The notes beneath the pieces are model-generated. The model was not told the origin of the DNA and searched no databases. It saw only the letters and a list, made by a program, of their open reading frames with translations. The translations under genes were made by a program, and so were the position numbers. Shown here one piece after another: positions 11,231 through 21,644 of a DNA stretch of 64,000 bases. Origin of the DNA: Budorcas taxicolor (lineage: Eukaryota; Chordata; Mammalia; Artiodactyla; Bovidae); the NCBI RefSeq assembly GCF_023091745.1, contig NC_068920.1, positions 117,083,622 to 117,147,621 of the forward strand, read 5' to 3'. Every line of letters starts with the position of its first letter. Within the stretch, counting starts at the first letter, position 1.

Positions 11231-11983
11231 CATTATTTAGTTTATGTTTATTTTTCTTTTAAATTTCCCAATTATTATTTTCTTTGTATTTTGATGTATG
11301 GTATATTTCTCTTGAAAGCAAAAGTCTTCCAATTTCTTCTTTAAGACTGATATCTTCATTTTAAATGTGTGTATAAAGATTCCTCTCACCCACAACTTTG
11401 GAATTTCTTAGGAAAAGAATGCTTAAAACAGAATCTGCTAGTACTTTCTATAGGAAATATTATTATTTATTAGCTGTTGGAAACAGTGTCAAGTACTATG
11501 ATTTAAAAGTTTTAAATTACTGTGAGTTGAAGCAGTATTAAGATACAAATTTGCCTCCTCACTCTCATTGCTGTCTTCTCTGTACATGCTCAATATTGGG
11601 AGAGGACTCTAGGTTTCTCTGCCTTGTTAACTAAACAGAAAAATAAAATAAAATAAACTTACAGAATAGGGAGCCAATGCAGACTCCAAAGTTCCTTCTC
11701 ATTGCCCAAGTGTGACTGTACCACATGTGTGGCTTTCTTGCTCCAGCTGTAGATAGAAGTGCTGTTACTTTCTTTGGTATTGAAGTTGATTTTCTCTAAA
11801 ATAGCAATCTGTCAGTGTAAATGTTTACAAACACCATTTTCTGAAAGATACCTTGCTCCACCCCCTGCATATATATAACATTCATACAAGTAAACACTTT
11901 TATTAAAATAAAAATTCTTTATTGTGAAGTATTTCAAATGATGAAGTAAAGGTTAAAGAATAACATAACAACTACTCCTTTAC
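11231..11983 (+). repeat. Dispersed direct duplication, copy B
   Basis: Counterpart of 8016-8766, about 3.2 kb downstream in the same orientation. Homology begins at CATTATTTAG right after the BovB border and fades after ACTACTCCTTTAC, where L1-like sequence follows. Sequence downstream of copy A is not repeated, so this is not a simple tandem duplication. Confidence 0.88.
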
Positions 11984-11989
11984 TACTCA

Positions 11990-12780
11990 TCGTTTTTTAT
12001 CTGTTTGATTATTTTTTTTAGTAGTTTGTGTTTAGTTTCAATGTAAACTTTCTTTCTTATTTCTCTTTCTGTATTTTATTTCTAGTTTTAACCTGTTATG
12101 ATCAGAAAAGATGCTTGAAATTATTTCTATTCTCTTACATTTGTTGAGGAATTGTTTTGTATGTGGTCCTAGACAGTCCATGTACACTGGAAAAGAATGT
12201 GTATTCTTGTTTTGGGAGATATAGTTCTTGTAGATATTAACGAAGTCCATGTGTCCTTTTGTGTCATTTAGTATCTCTGTAATCTAACTGAAATTTGCTG
12301 TAGGAAGATTGAACTATATTTCTCATAAATTTTTGCTTTATGCCATTTTCTTATTTTCGGTATTATTGTTCATTCTGCAAAATTTACTTTACAATTAACT
12401 TTACAACTATTTTTTTCTATCTTTTAATGCCTATAGCTCATTTTTTTCTTTTTTCTTTCTTTAAGATAATCTGAATACCTCTGTCTCTGAAAAATACAAA
12501 TAGCACCCATAGTTTACATTTAATTTTGAAATTCGTATACATATACTTCCATTTAATTTCCCTATGTACAGTTCTCACACATTTTAAATATCTCATATAA
12601 ATATGAAGAATACCATTTGACTGATTCTTTTTAACTCATAGCCCTTATCATAAAATTTAACTGTTATTTTCTGCTGTTATTCTGAGGTTCCTTTAAAGCA
12701 TAGTAGAATTTAGTTTTCCATCTGGCATCAGTGAAGACCTTCCTCCTCCTACTGTTTATTCTGTTGCTAATTTTTTGTCT
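11990..12780 (-). mobile_element. Old L1 fragment, endonuclease region of ORF2
   Basis: The minus strand at 12038-12250 translates to an L1 endonuclease C-terminus: THSFPVYMDCLG, LNKCKRIEIISSIFSDHN and then LKLEIKYRKRNKK. The SDH triad with the catalytic His is still visible, but flanking frames are full of stops. The remainder to about 12780 is AT-rich and only tentatively L1. It lies just upstream of the BovB target site. Confidence 0.75.
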
Positions 12781-12839
12781 CCATAATATTTTATTGTATT
12801 TGTTTATGTAGTGTTTAATATTTTTTCTATTCAATTCAT

Positions 12840-14578
12840 TCATTCAGTCTTGTCCGACTTTTGTGTGACCTGAAGAACTGCAGCATGCCAGGCCTTCCTG
12901 TCCATCACCAACTCATGGAGTTCACTCAAACTCATGTGCATCGAGTCAGTGATGCCACCCAGCCGTCTCATCCTCTGTTGTCCCCTTCTCATCCTGCCCC
13001 TATTCCCTCCCAGCATCAGAGTTTTTTCCAATGAGTCAACACTCTGCCTGAGGTGGCCAAAGTATTGGAGTTTCAGCTTTAAAATCAGTCCTTCCAAAGA
13101 AAACCCAGGACTGATCTCCTTCAGAATGGACTGGTTGGATCTTCTTGCAATCCAAGGGACTCTCAAGAGTCTTCTCCAACACCACAGTTCAAAAGCATCA
13201 ATTCTTTGGCACTCATCTTTCTTCACAGTCCAACTCTCACATCCATACATAACCACTGGAAAAACCATAGCCTTGACTAGACGGACCTTTGTTGGCAAAG
13301 TAATGTCTCTGCTTTTGAATATGCTGTTTAGGTTGGTCATTAACTTTCCTTCCAAAGAGTAAGCGTCTTTTAATTTCATGACTGCAATCACCATCTGTAC
13401 TGATTTTGGAGCCCCAAAAAACATAAAGTCTGACACTGTTTCCACTGTTTCCCCATCTATTTTCCATGAAGTGATGGGACCAGATGCCATGATCTTAGTT
13501 TTCTGAATGCTAAGCTTTATGCCAACTTTTTTCACTCTCCTCTTTCACTTTTATCAAGAAGCTTTTTAGTTCCTCATCACTTTCTGTCATAAGGGTGGTG
13601 TCATCTGTGTATCTGAGGTTATTGATATTTCTCCCTGCAGTCTTGATTCCAGCTTGTGCTTCCTCCAGCCCAGCGTTTCTCATGATGTACTCTGTATATA
13701 AGTTAAATAAGCAGGGTGGCAATATACAGCCTTGACGTGCTCCTTTTCCTATTTGGAAACAGTCTGTGGTTCCATGGTCAGTTCTAACTGTTGCTTCCTG
13801 ACCTGCATACCGATTTCTCAAGAGGCAGGTGAGGTGGTCTGGTATTCCCATCTCTCAGAATTTTCCACAGTTTATTGTGACCCACACGGTCAAAGGCTTT
13901 GGCATAGTCAGTAAAGCAGAAGTATATGTTTTTCTGGAACTCTCTCAGCTTGAACATCGGGAAGATCATGGTTCACATATTGCTGAACCCTGGCTTGGAG
14001 AATTTTGAGCATTACTTTACTAGCATGTGAGATGAGTGCAATTGTGCGGTAGTTTTAGCATTCTTTGGCATTGCCTTCCTTTAGGATTGGAATGAGAACT
14101 GACCTTTTCCAGTCCTGTGGCCACTGCTGAGTTTTCCAAATTTGCTGGCATATTCAGTGCAACACTTTCACAGCATCATCTTTCAGGATTTGAAAGAGCT
14201 CTACTGGAATTCCATCATATCTCTTAGCTTTGCTCATAGTGATGCTTTCTAAGTCCCATTTGATTTCACTTTCCAGGATGTCTGATTCTAGTTGAATGAT
14301 CACACCATCATGATTATCTTGGTCAGGAAGGTCTTTTTGTACAGTCTTCTTGTATATTCTTGCCACCTCTTCTTAATATCTTCTGCTTCTGCTAGGTCCA
14401 TACCATTTCTGTCCTTTATTGAGCCTTTCTTTTCATGAAATGTTCCCTTGGTATCTCTAATTTTCTTCAAGAGATATATAGTCTTTCCCATTCTATTGTT
14501 TTCCTCTATTTCTTTGCATTGATCACTGAGGAATGCTTTCTTATCTCTCATTGCTATTCTATGGAACTCTCCATTCAA
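12840..14578 (-). pseudogene. BovB ORF2 remnant: reverse transcriptase and C-terminus
   Basis: Broken reading frames on the minus strand (14300-14578, 14154-14366, 13784-13969, 13510-13851, 12840-13535) follow BovB ORF2 order: the AEDIKKRWQEYT linker, FQILKDDAVKVLH, CFTDYAKAFDRVGHNKLWKIL, GARQGCILPPCLFNLY, then the catalytic YxDD block and the SWTVKK...RRLLRVPW C-terminal block. The YADD motif is mutated to YTDD (in NNLRYTDDTTLM). Reverse transcriptase in the RTE clade copies LINE RNA at the nick. Here several frameshifts separate the pieces, so no product is expected. Confidence 0.88.
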
Positions 14579-14580
14579 AT

Positions 14581-14815
14581 GGAGGTGTTACCCCATGCCC
14601 GAGTCCAGGGGCAGTGGCCAGGAGGAGCTACTCCACTTCCAAGGAGCAGTGGCTGCTCGGGCTCAGGAGAGCCGAGAGGAGCTACCTCATGTTCAAGGTC
14701 AGGAGGGGCAGTCGTGAGGAGATACCCCTTGTCCAAGGTAAGGAGCAGAGGCTGTGCTTTGCTGGAACAGCCATGAAGTGATGCCCCACTCCCAAGGTAA
14801 GAGAAACCCAAGTAA
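14581..14815 (+). repeat. Degenerate tandem monomers in BovB 5' UTR
   Basis: Five units of about 40-56 bp start near 14581, 14621, 14676, 14717 and 14773. Each has a GGAGnTrnTmCCC-like opening, and most contain a CCAAGGTAAGGAG-like block. The stretch is much more GC-rich than its surroundings. It sits at the 5' end of the inverted half of the element. Confidence 0.65.
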
Positions 14816-15192
14816 GAAGGTAGGTGTTGAGAGAGGGCATCAGAAGGCAGACACAGTGAAACCATAATCACAGAAAACTAGTCAGTCTAAAACACAGAAC
14901 ACAGCCTTGTCTAACTCAATGAAACTTAGCCATGCCTTGTGGGGCCACCCAAGACATGTGGCTCATGGTGGAGAGGTCTGACAGAATGCGATCCACTGGA
15001 GAAGGGAATGGCAAACCACTTCAGTATTCTTGCCTTGAGAAGCCCATGAACAGTATGAAAAGTCAAAATGATAAGATACTGAAAGAGTAACTCCCCAGGT
15101 CGGTAGGTGCCCAATATGCTACTGGAGCTCAGTGGAGAAATAACTCCAGAAAGAATGAAGGGATAGGGCCAAAGCAAAAACAATACCCAGTT

Positions 15193-15960
15193 GTGACTAG
15201 TAATAGAAACAAGATCCGATGGTGTAAAGAGCAATATTGCATAGGAACCTGGAATGTTAGGTCCATGAATCAAGGCAAATTGGAAGAGGTCAAACAGGAG
15301 ATGGCAAGAGTGAACATCGACATTCTAGGACTCAGTGAACCAAAATGGACTGGAATGGGTGAATTTAACTCAGATGACCTTTATATCTACTACCATGGGC
15401 AGGAATCCTTCAGAAGAAACTGAATAGCCATAATGGTAAACAAAAAATTTTGAAATGCAGTACTTGGATGCAGTCTCAAAAGTGACAGAATGATTTCTGT
15501 TTGTTTCCAAGGCAAACTATTCAATATCACAGTAATCCAAGTCTATGCCCCAACCAGTAATGCTGATGAAGCTGAAGTTAAACGGTTCTATGACAATCTA
15601 CCAGACCTTTTAGAACTAACACCAAAAAAAGATGACCTTTTCATTATAGGGGACTGGAATGCAAAAGTAGAAAATCAAGAAATACCTGGGGTAACAGGCA
15701 AACTTGGCCTTGGAATGCGGAATGAAGCAGGGCAAAGGCTAACAGAGTTTTGCCAAGAGAACGCACTGGTCATAGGAAACACCCTCTTCCAACAACACAA
15801 GAGAAGACTCTACACATGGACATCACCAGATGGTCAACACCAAAATCAGATTGATTATATTCTTTACAACCATAGATGGAGAAGCTCTATACAGTCAGCA
15901 AAAACAAGACTGGGAGCTGACTGTGGCTCAGATCCTGAACCCCTTATTGCCAAATTATGA
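15193..15960 (+). pseudogene. BovB ORF2 remnant: AP-like endonuclease domain
   Basis: Two reading frames (15193-15423 and 15490-15960) cover the N-terminal endonuclease of BovB ORF2, which nicks target DNA. Motifs in order are GTWNVRSMNQGK, LGLSEPKWTG (catalytic Glu), IQVYAPTSNADE, FIIGDWNAKVE (Asp and Asn), RRLYTWTSPDGQHQNQIDYI, and GADCGSDPEP. The last should carry SDH; here Pro replaces the catalytic His. A stop after SFRRN and a frame change at about 15425-15490 separate the halves. The copy at 34400-35253 keeps SDHE, which supports this reading. Confidence 0.88.
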
Positions 15961-16000
15961 CTTAAATTGAAGAAAGTAGGGAAAACCACTAGACCACTCA

Positions 16001-16406
16001 TTTCAGTTCAGTTGAGTTCAATTCAGTCTCTCAGTCGTGTTTGACTATTTGTGACCCCATGAATTACAGCACGCCTACCCCCAATCCCTCCCAGCATCAG
16101 AGTCTTTTCCAATGAGTCAACTCTTCGCATGAGGTGGCCAAAGTACTGAAGCTTCAGCTTTAGCATCATTCCGTCCAAAGAACATCCAGGACTGATTTCC
16201 TTCAGAATGGACTGGTTGGATCTCCTTGCAGTCCAAGGGACTCTCAAGAGTCTTCTCCAATACCTCAGTTCAAAAGCATCAATTCTTTGGCACTCAGTTT
16301 TCTTCACAGTCCAACTCTCACATCCATACATGACTACTGGAAAAACCGCAGCCTTGACTAGACGGACCTTTGTTGGCAAAGTAATATCTCTGTTTTTGAA
16401 TATGCT
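16001..16406 (-). mobile_element. Nested BovB 3' tail inside BovB
   Basis: Antisense BovB 3' sequence interrupts the endonuclease half. Host BovB stops after AGACCACTCA and resumes at ATGACCTAAATCAAATCC on the other side. The tail has an internal deletion of about 100 bp after CAGCACGCC near 16074. No TSD is visible and a few host bases seem to be lost. Confidence 0.85.
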
Positions 16407-16576
16407 ATGACCTAAATCAAATCCTTTATGATTATACAGTGGAAGTGAGAAATAGATTTACGGGACTAGATCTGATAGATAGAGTGCCTGATGAACTACG
16501 GACGGAAGTTCGTGACATTGTAGAGGAGACAGGGGTCAAGGCCATCCCCATGGAAAAGAAATGCGTTTTTTCTATT

Positions 16577-16769
16577 AGACTTAGTTTACTTGTTGAACAG
16601 CTTGATTCTTTTGAGTTGTATATTTAAGCTTTGCTATTATGAATTGAATAGCTTTAATCTAGGGTTAATTTAGCCCTACTTGAATGGTACAGCTTTTCTT
16701 CAAATATTTACAAAAAAGATCCTGGTATTAAAAGTTTCTGCAATATCCTCTGCTGAATTATTTACCATG
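16577..16769. other. Unassigned AT-rich interval
   Basis: Nothing recognised. Confidence 0.5.
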
Positions 16770-17335
16770 TTGTAGGTAGAATTCTAAAATGACCTCACAG
16801 TACTCTAAGTTTCTGTCAAGCAAATGCTGTAGTCATTTGTTCAATCAAATAGTAATCTAGAAAATGCTGTGATGGGGTTTTGCAGATTTAAACTTCAAGG
16901 TTGTTTGATCTTAAGGGTTTGAGATTATCTACGTAGGATGATATAAGTAGAAGAGTCTTGCTAGTCACCCAAGCAGAAGTTATACAGACAGGCTCTCTCT
17001 GGTGTGAAATAAAACAGACATTCATGTCATTGATTGACTATGATAACATCAAGGAAAATTTGAGTATTTTCTAAGAGCTGAGAATGATACAGGGCTGAGA
17101 GGTAGAATGCAGACTTTGTCATATAAACACAAATAAAATCACTGAGCTTAAAAAGACCCTGATAAAAAATGAAGCCATGACTTTCACTTTGACTTCAGTC
17201 TTGTCAGACACTCAGAGGGGAATTCAGTCTTGTCAGCCTTAGATATCTGATTAATAGAAATTGTGAGATTATAAAATATTTTACCTAAGTGTATAGCAAT
17301 TTGTTCTGCAGTAATGATAATGTAAGATACTCCAG
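16770..17335 (+). mobile_element. Ancient mammal-wide LTR-like repeat (tentative)
   Basis: Blocks such as GTAGGTAGAATTCTAAAATGACC, GGGTTTTGCAGATTTAAACTTCAAGG and the end GAAATTGTGAGATTATAAAATATTTTACC...AGCAATTTGTTCTGCAGTAAT resemble a common old mammalian interspersed repeat. I cannot name the family with confidence. Confidence 0.45.
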
Positions 17336-17338
17336 TAG

Positions 17339-17340
<2 letters not shown>

Positions 17341-17377
<37 letters not shown>
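17341..17377 (+). repeat. (GT)n microsatellite
   Basis: About 18 uninterrupted GT units. Confidence 0.97.
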
Positions 17378-17381
<4 letters not shown>

Positions 17382-17639
17382 GCCTGCTCTTGGGCAGGGC
17401 CACTGAGCCTTTCAACCAATGATTTAATAGACCTCAAAGAATTAGTTTTGCTCTGTGTCTGTGTAGATGCCTCCTTTCAGGTAGTATCCTCTGTTACGTT
17501 TCAGCTCTTTTAGGCCCCACAAACTGTGATCTCTGACTTTTCAGCTCAGCAGCAAGGTTGTTCCTAGTTACATTATTCCTCCCTATTTTGGAGTCAGACA
17601 AATGCTTCAAAGGAAAACATTACAATCCTTTACCAGCTA

Positions 17640-17774
17640 AGCCACAAGAGAAGCCCAAGAATGCTGGAGTGGGTAGTCTATCCCTTCTTCAGTGGCTCTT
17701 CCTGACCCAGGGATCAAACCATGGTCTCCTGATTTGCAGGTGGATTCTTTACCAACTGAGCTATCAGGGAAGCC
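17640..17774 (-). mobile_element. Bov-tA SINE, 5' part, antisense
   Basis: The plus strand carries the complement of the Bov-tA head (GATCAAACCATGGTCTCCTGATTTGCAGGTGGATTCTTTACCAACTGAGCTATCAGGGAAGCC). The body is cut off at 17640. A (TA)n/T run at 17775-17811 follows its head. Confidence 0.85.
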
Positions 17775-17776
17775 TA

Positions 17777-17807
<31 letters not shown>

Positions 17808-17811
17808 TTCT
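17775..17811. repeat. (TA)n followed by T-run
   Basis: About 12 TA units and then a T-tract next to the SINE head. Confidence 0.92.
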
Positions 17812-19984
17812 TTTAAAAAAATTACCTTTTGTTTAGGATTTGAAATATGCTGTTTCAAATATATTGTGAGTTTTTTAGTTGTTTATAGAGGAAGGACAAA
17901 ATCAATATTATATATAATATGTTCCCCCCAGATGCTAGAAGGTTCTTATGATTTCATTGTGTTTTCTTCACAATACATCCCCACAAATGTAGTACTGACA
18001 TACTTTTTTGAGTATTCCTTTTTGGTTGTTTACGCTGGTTTGGAAACTTCAAGGTATACTAGTGTTATTTTACTAATAGCTGTTTTATACTTAAGAAATA
18101 AAAATTTTTCTAAGAAAATACATTCATTGAATCCTATTATCCTTCCTTCTTTTAGTAACCTTATGGCAAATCAATCCTTATATGAAGAAACTTCTCCCTT
18201 CTTGTTAGTATTTAAATATTCAATAATTTTAAATAAAAATTGTAAAATAGCTAATTACATTTATTACTACATTATATCAATTATATACTTATTGTTTTCT
18301 TAAATCTTATTCTTTCAGTTAGTATTTTATTTTTCTTTAACAATATTTTAGTTAGATTCTGTGGGTGATCAAATTTCTTGTTATTCTGTGTGTCTATTGC
18401 TAATATATATTTTTATTGCTCACTCTTAAAAAATATGCTTGGGTATAAAATTATATGTTAGAGTTATTTTCTTTCAGTAGGGTGAAGATATAATTCCACT
18501 TTCCCTTGGCATCCATTGTTGTAAATGAATATCCATTGTCAGTTGGTCACTCTTTTATTGTTAAAATGCCTTTTTGCTAGGCGTTTTTATGAATTATTTT
18601 ACAACATTTTTCAGTATAATATATTCAGGGTATGACATTTATTTTTCTCTTTATCATTAAAAATACACATTTTATTAAGAGTCACATGTTGTCCTCTCTC
18701 AATTTTGAAAACGTTGAAATAGTTTATTCAAATGCAGTTTCTCCTCTATTTTCCTATCCTTCCCACTTAAAAAAAAAAACAAAAAACTTTTACACTAATG
18801 TTTGGAGTTTTTATTATATCCTTTATTGTTAAATTATATCCTTTATTGCCTGAATTTTTCTGCACATGTACTGGCCAAATTTTCTTTCTATCTTCAGTTT
18901 ACCATTTTTCTCTTTTACTTCATTCAGTCAAGATACTTGCAAAACATTTTTCTGACAAATATTTTGTTATCAGTGAAATATATTTCATGATTTCATGTTG
19001 TTATTTCCAAGTCCTTTTCATATAATGGAATATTGTTTCAATTCATAAATTCATGCTACTTTTAAATGTGAATTGATAAATCATTTGAAATTTTAAAATA
19101 ATTTTTTACTGTATTTGTAGGAATGTTTCATGAAATTAATTGATGTACATTGTTTTTTTATAGTTTTTTTTTCGATTAAAAAAATAATGTTCTATTTTTT
19201 GGAGTTACTGTGTTGTGGTAATCTGGATAATGTAACATATCTAGTCACTTAGCCAGCATGGAATGATTCTTTCTACCATTCCTCAACTTAGCACTTGCAA
19301 CTGCTGCACATAGCATTTGGCAGTTTTTTCAGTTTACATTCTTTAGCATAGGGGGCCTAAATCTAGTCACCAGTTGTAATCTGTGAGTCTGATCCAAGTA
19401 CTTCATGTTGACTGGAGGACATTCAGATGCTTTTTTTCTACAAAAGCAAAATTCCTAACTTATTCTACCCACTTTTGTGTCTATCAGACCCCAGTGAGCT
19501 AACCCATGAGACAAACACATTTGCCATCTTATATTTCTGATCTCTCTCTTCTTCTAAAGATATTTGTCTTACATTTGATCTTTGAGTTATATATTTTCAT
19601 ATTGTGTATAATTATAATGATTCTGCCTTGCAAATGGTAATTGAAACATGAACTCACTTTACCATCACAAGTCTTAACTTTGAAAGTAAAAATAGTACTC
19701 ATATGCAGGATGAATCAACATCTTATGTTTCTGCTCAGAATTTTAAAGCTATTTAAGAGTGATTTTTCTAAGAGCAGGTTTTTCCATAGTGTTTTAGAAA
19801 GAAATATGTCTCCACTTTGCATATATTTAAAAAGAAGTTACTTTTCCAAGAAAACATAACTGTTTAATGTGTATAAGTTTCAACCAATTAGACTCAATTA
19901 GTTCTCAATCATTGAGGACATTATATTAATTAAATCTGAATTTGAGTCACATGAAATAAATTATAGTGTAGTCATTTGAGTTAG
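17812..19984. other. AT-rich interval, possible old L1 3' UTR at 18330-18570
   Basis: At 18420-18520 the blocks GGGTATAAAATTATATGTTAGAGTTATTTTCTTTCAG and CCACTTTCCCTTGGCATCCATTGTTG resemble an old antisense L1 3' segment. The rest is unassigned. The 203-codon frame at 17692-18303 runs through the SINE and the TA tract and is not a gene. Confidence 0.45.
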
Positions 19985-20220
19985 ATGTCTATAGACAAAC
20001 AGTTTGGGTCTGTATCCTAGTTGTGCCATCCTCAAGTTATGTGATATTAATCAAAATTTCTAAATTTTTTTGTTTTTTTAACTTATTGATATATAAACAT
20101 ATATATATGTATGCATATATATAGAGAGAATATGTGTGTAATAGTATCTAAATTCTCATAAATTTATTCTAAAATTAAATAAGTTACATGAAAACTACTT
20201 AGAACAAAGCTTTATAAAAT
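19985..20220 (+). mobile_element. MIR SINE with internal TA-rich expansion
   Basis: TTTGGGTCTGTATCCTAGTTGTGCCATCCTCAAGTTATGTGA matches the MIR 5' half. Past an ATATATATGTATGCATATATATAGAGAG insert-like tract, the end resumes as ATTAAATAAGTTACATGAAAACTACTTAGAACAAAGC. Confidence 0.6.
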
Positions 20221-20884
20221 CTCTTTGGTTATAAAATAACAAGAAAATGGATATCATAAACACTGGAAATTAGTGTTAAAAATTATTTCAACTGAATCTA
20301 ATGTTTTCTGCTGTTAACTATACTGACAATAAATGCAAAAAATATAAATTACTGTAAGAACAGAAAGTCTAAATGTATTTAATGATTTTTAAAGTATAAT
20401 GTTGTAAGTCTTCCAAAATTAATTTGGACTGTAATGAGCTAAATAGCTTTCTTAAAAAAAAAAAGTAGTGGTTTATACTATAAATGAGGCAAAGCAATTA
20501 TTCAAAGTTTTATACTTAAAAATGATTTTCAATTGCTTTGCTGTTCATTTAAAATGAGATAATAGATCTTAAGTATGTAAAGTGATTGGAGAAACTTAGC
20601 ATTTGAGTATCTACAGATAAATTAGGTGACCAGAAAATAGCAGAGTATAGAGTATATTTTCTAAGATATCAAATTGCTGGTTAATTCTATTCTGGAAGGG
20701 GTGAACAGTTAACACAAATAACAACTACAACAACAATAAAAAATAAACAAATGAACAAGTAGGCCAAACAATACTGCAACCAAGATTCATGAGTTTATTC
20801 TCTGATTCTGATCTTTTTCTGACTGTGTGATCTAACAGGTTGAAACATATACATTTAAAAAAATGTTTCTTGGAAAATTAGGAG
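20221..20884. other. Unassigned AT-rich interval
   Basis: Contains an A-run near 20453-20465 and CAACAACAATAAA-type simple sequence near 20725. No gene seen. Confidence 0.5.
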
Positions 20885-21108
20885 AGCAGGATCATTGGGA
20901 AAGACCCAGATGCTGGGAAAGATTGAGGGCAGGAGGAGAAGGGAGCAACAGAGGATGAAATAGTTGGATGGCAACATTGACTCAATGGAAATGAGTTTGA
21001 GCTAACTCTGGGAGATGGTGAAGGACAAGGAAGACTGGGAGTGCTGCAGTCCATGGGGTCATAAAGAGTCAGACATGACTCAATGACAGAACAACAACAA
21101 ATGCACAT
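20885..21108 (+). mobile_element. BovB 3' tail, plus orientation, older copy
   Basis: GAGCAGGATCATTGGGAAAGACCC through CATGGGGTCATAAAGAGTCAGACATGACTCAATGACAG matches the BovB 3' end with more divergence than most copies here. It ends in ACAACAACAA. Confidence 0.85.
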
Positions 21109-21179
21109 GCACAATATAGATATATTCTTCCAAAACACTATGATGTTTCTCACAAATGCTAATGAATATCTCCATGTAA

Positions 21180-21637
21180 AGAATAAAGCTGTACCCTTTC
21201 TTTACAGCATATGTCAAAATTAATCAAAATGCATCAAAAACTTAAATGTAGGATCTAAAACTATATAACTCTGAAATGAAAACAAAGGTAGAAGAGTTTT
21301 ATGGCATTATTTGGCAATTATTTCGATATAATATCCAAAGTATAGACAAAGTCAAAATAATTGTACTACATCAAAATTAAAACATCTGTTCATCAAAAGA
21401 CACTATCAGTAGTATTGAAAGGAAACTCATGGAAGAGGAAAAAATTCTATTTGCAAATCATATATCTGGTAAGGGGTTAAAATCCAGAATATATACATAA
21501 CACCTACAATTCAACAATAACAAAATAAATAACACAAAAAATTCAATTACAAAAAAGGAGCAAGAGATTAAATAGACATTTCTCCAAAGAAAATATATAA
21601 ATGACCAACATACAAATAAAAAGGTGCTCAACAACAT
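21180..21637 (+). mobile_element. Old L1, ORF2 3' region, left part
   Basis: The DNA follows the L1 ORF2 end: CATCAAAATTAAAACATCTGTTCATCAAAAGACACTATCA, GCAAATCATATATCTGGTAAGG, TAGACATTTCTCCAAAGAAAATATA, AAAAAGGTGCTCAACAACATTAAATAT. It is cut by the BovB at 21645 and resumes at 23192 with CAGGGAAGTATAAAAATCACA. Confidence 0.9.
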
Positions 21638-21644
21638 TAAATAT

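Larger units (their letters stand above)
12832..16565 (-). mobile_element. BovB LINE with 5' inversion (twin-primed)
   Basis: One insertion in two opposed parts. 12832-14580 is BovB in minus orientation, from the 3' terminus through reverse transcriptase back to about the middle of ORF2. 14581-16565 is the 5' UTR and endonuclease half in plus orientation. TTTTTTCTATT flanks the whole (12821-12831 and 16566-16576), a perfect 11-bp TSD. The element's 5' end lies at the inner junction and the internal breakpoint at the outer border, exactly the order twin priming predicts. The two breakpoints lie close together in ORF2, with roughly 90 bp missing. An antisense BovB tail is nested at 16001-16406. 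Stops and frameshifts make it inactive. Confidence 0.92.

Noticed and set aside
14575..14871. 98-codon GC-rich frame on the minus strand
   Set aside because: Lies over the repetitive BovB 5' UTR monomers, and the repeats explain the open frame.
17692..18303. 203-codon open frame
   Set aside because: It runs through an antisense Bov-tA, a (TA)n tract and AT-rich DNA. It has no domain-like sequence and low-complexity composition.
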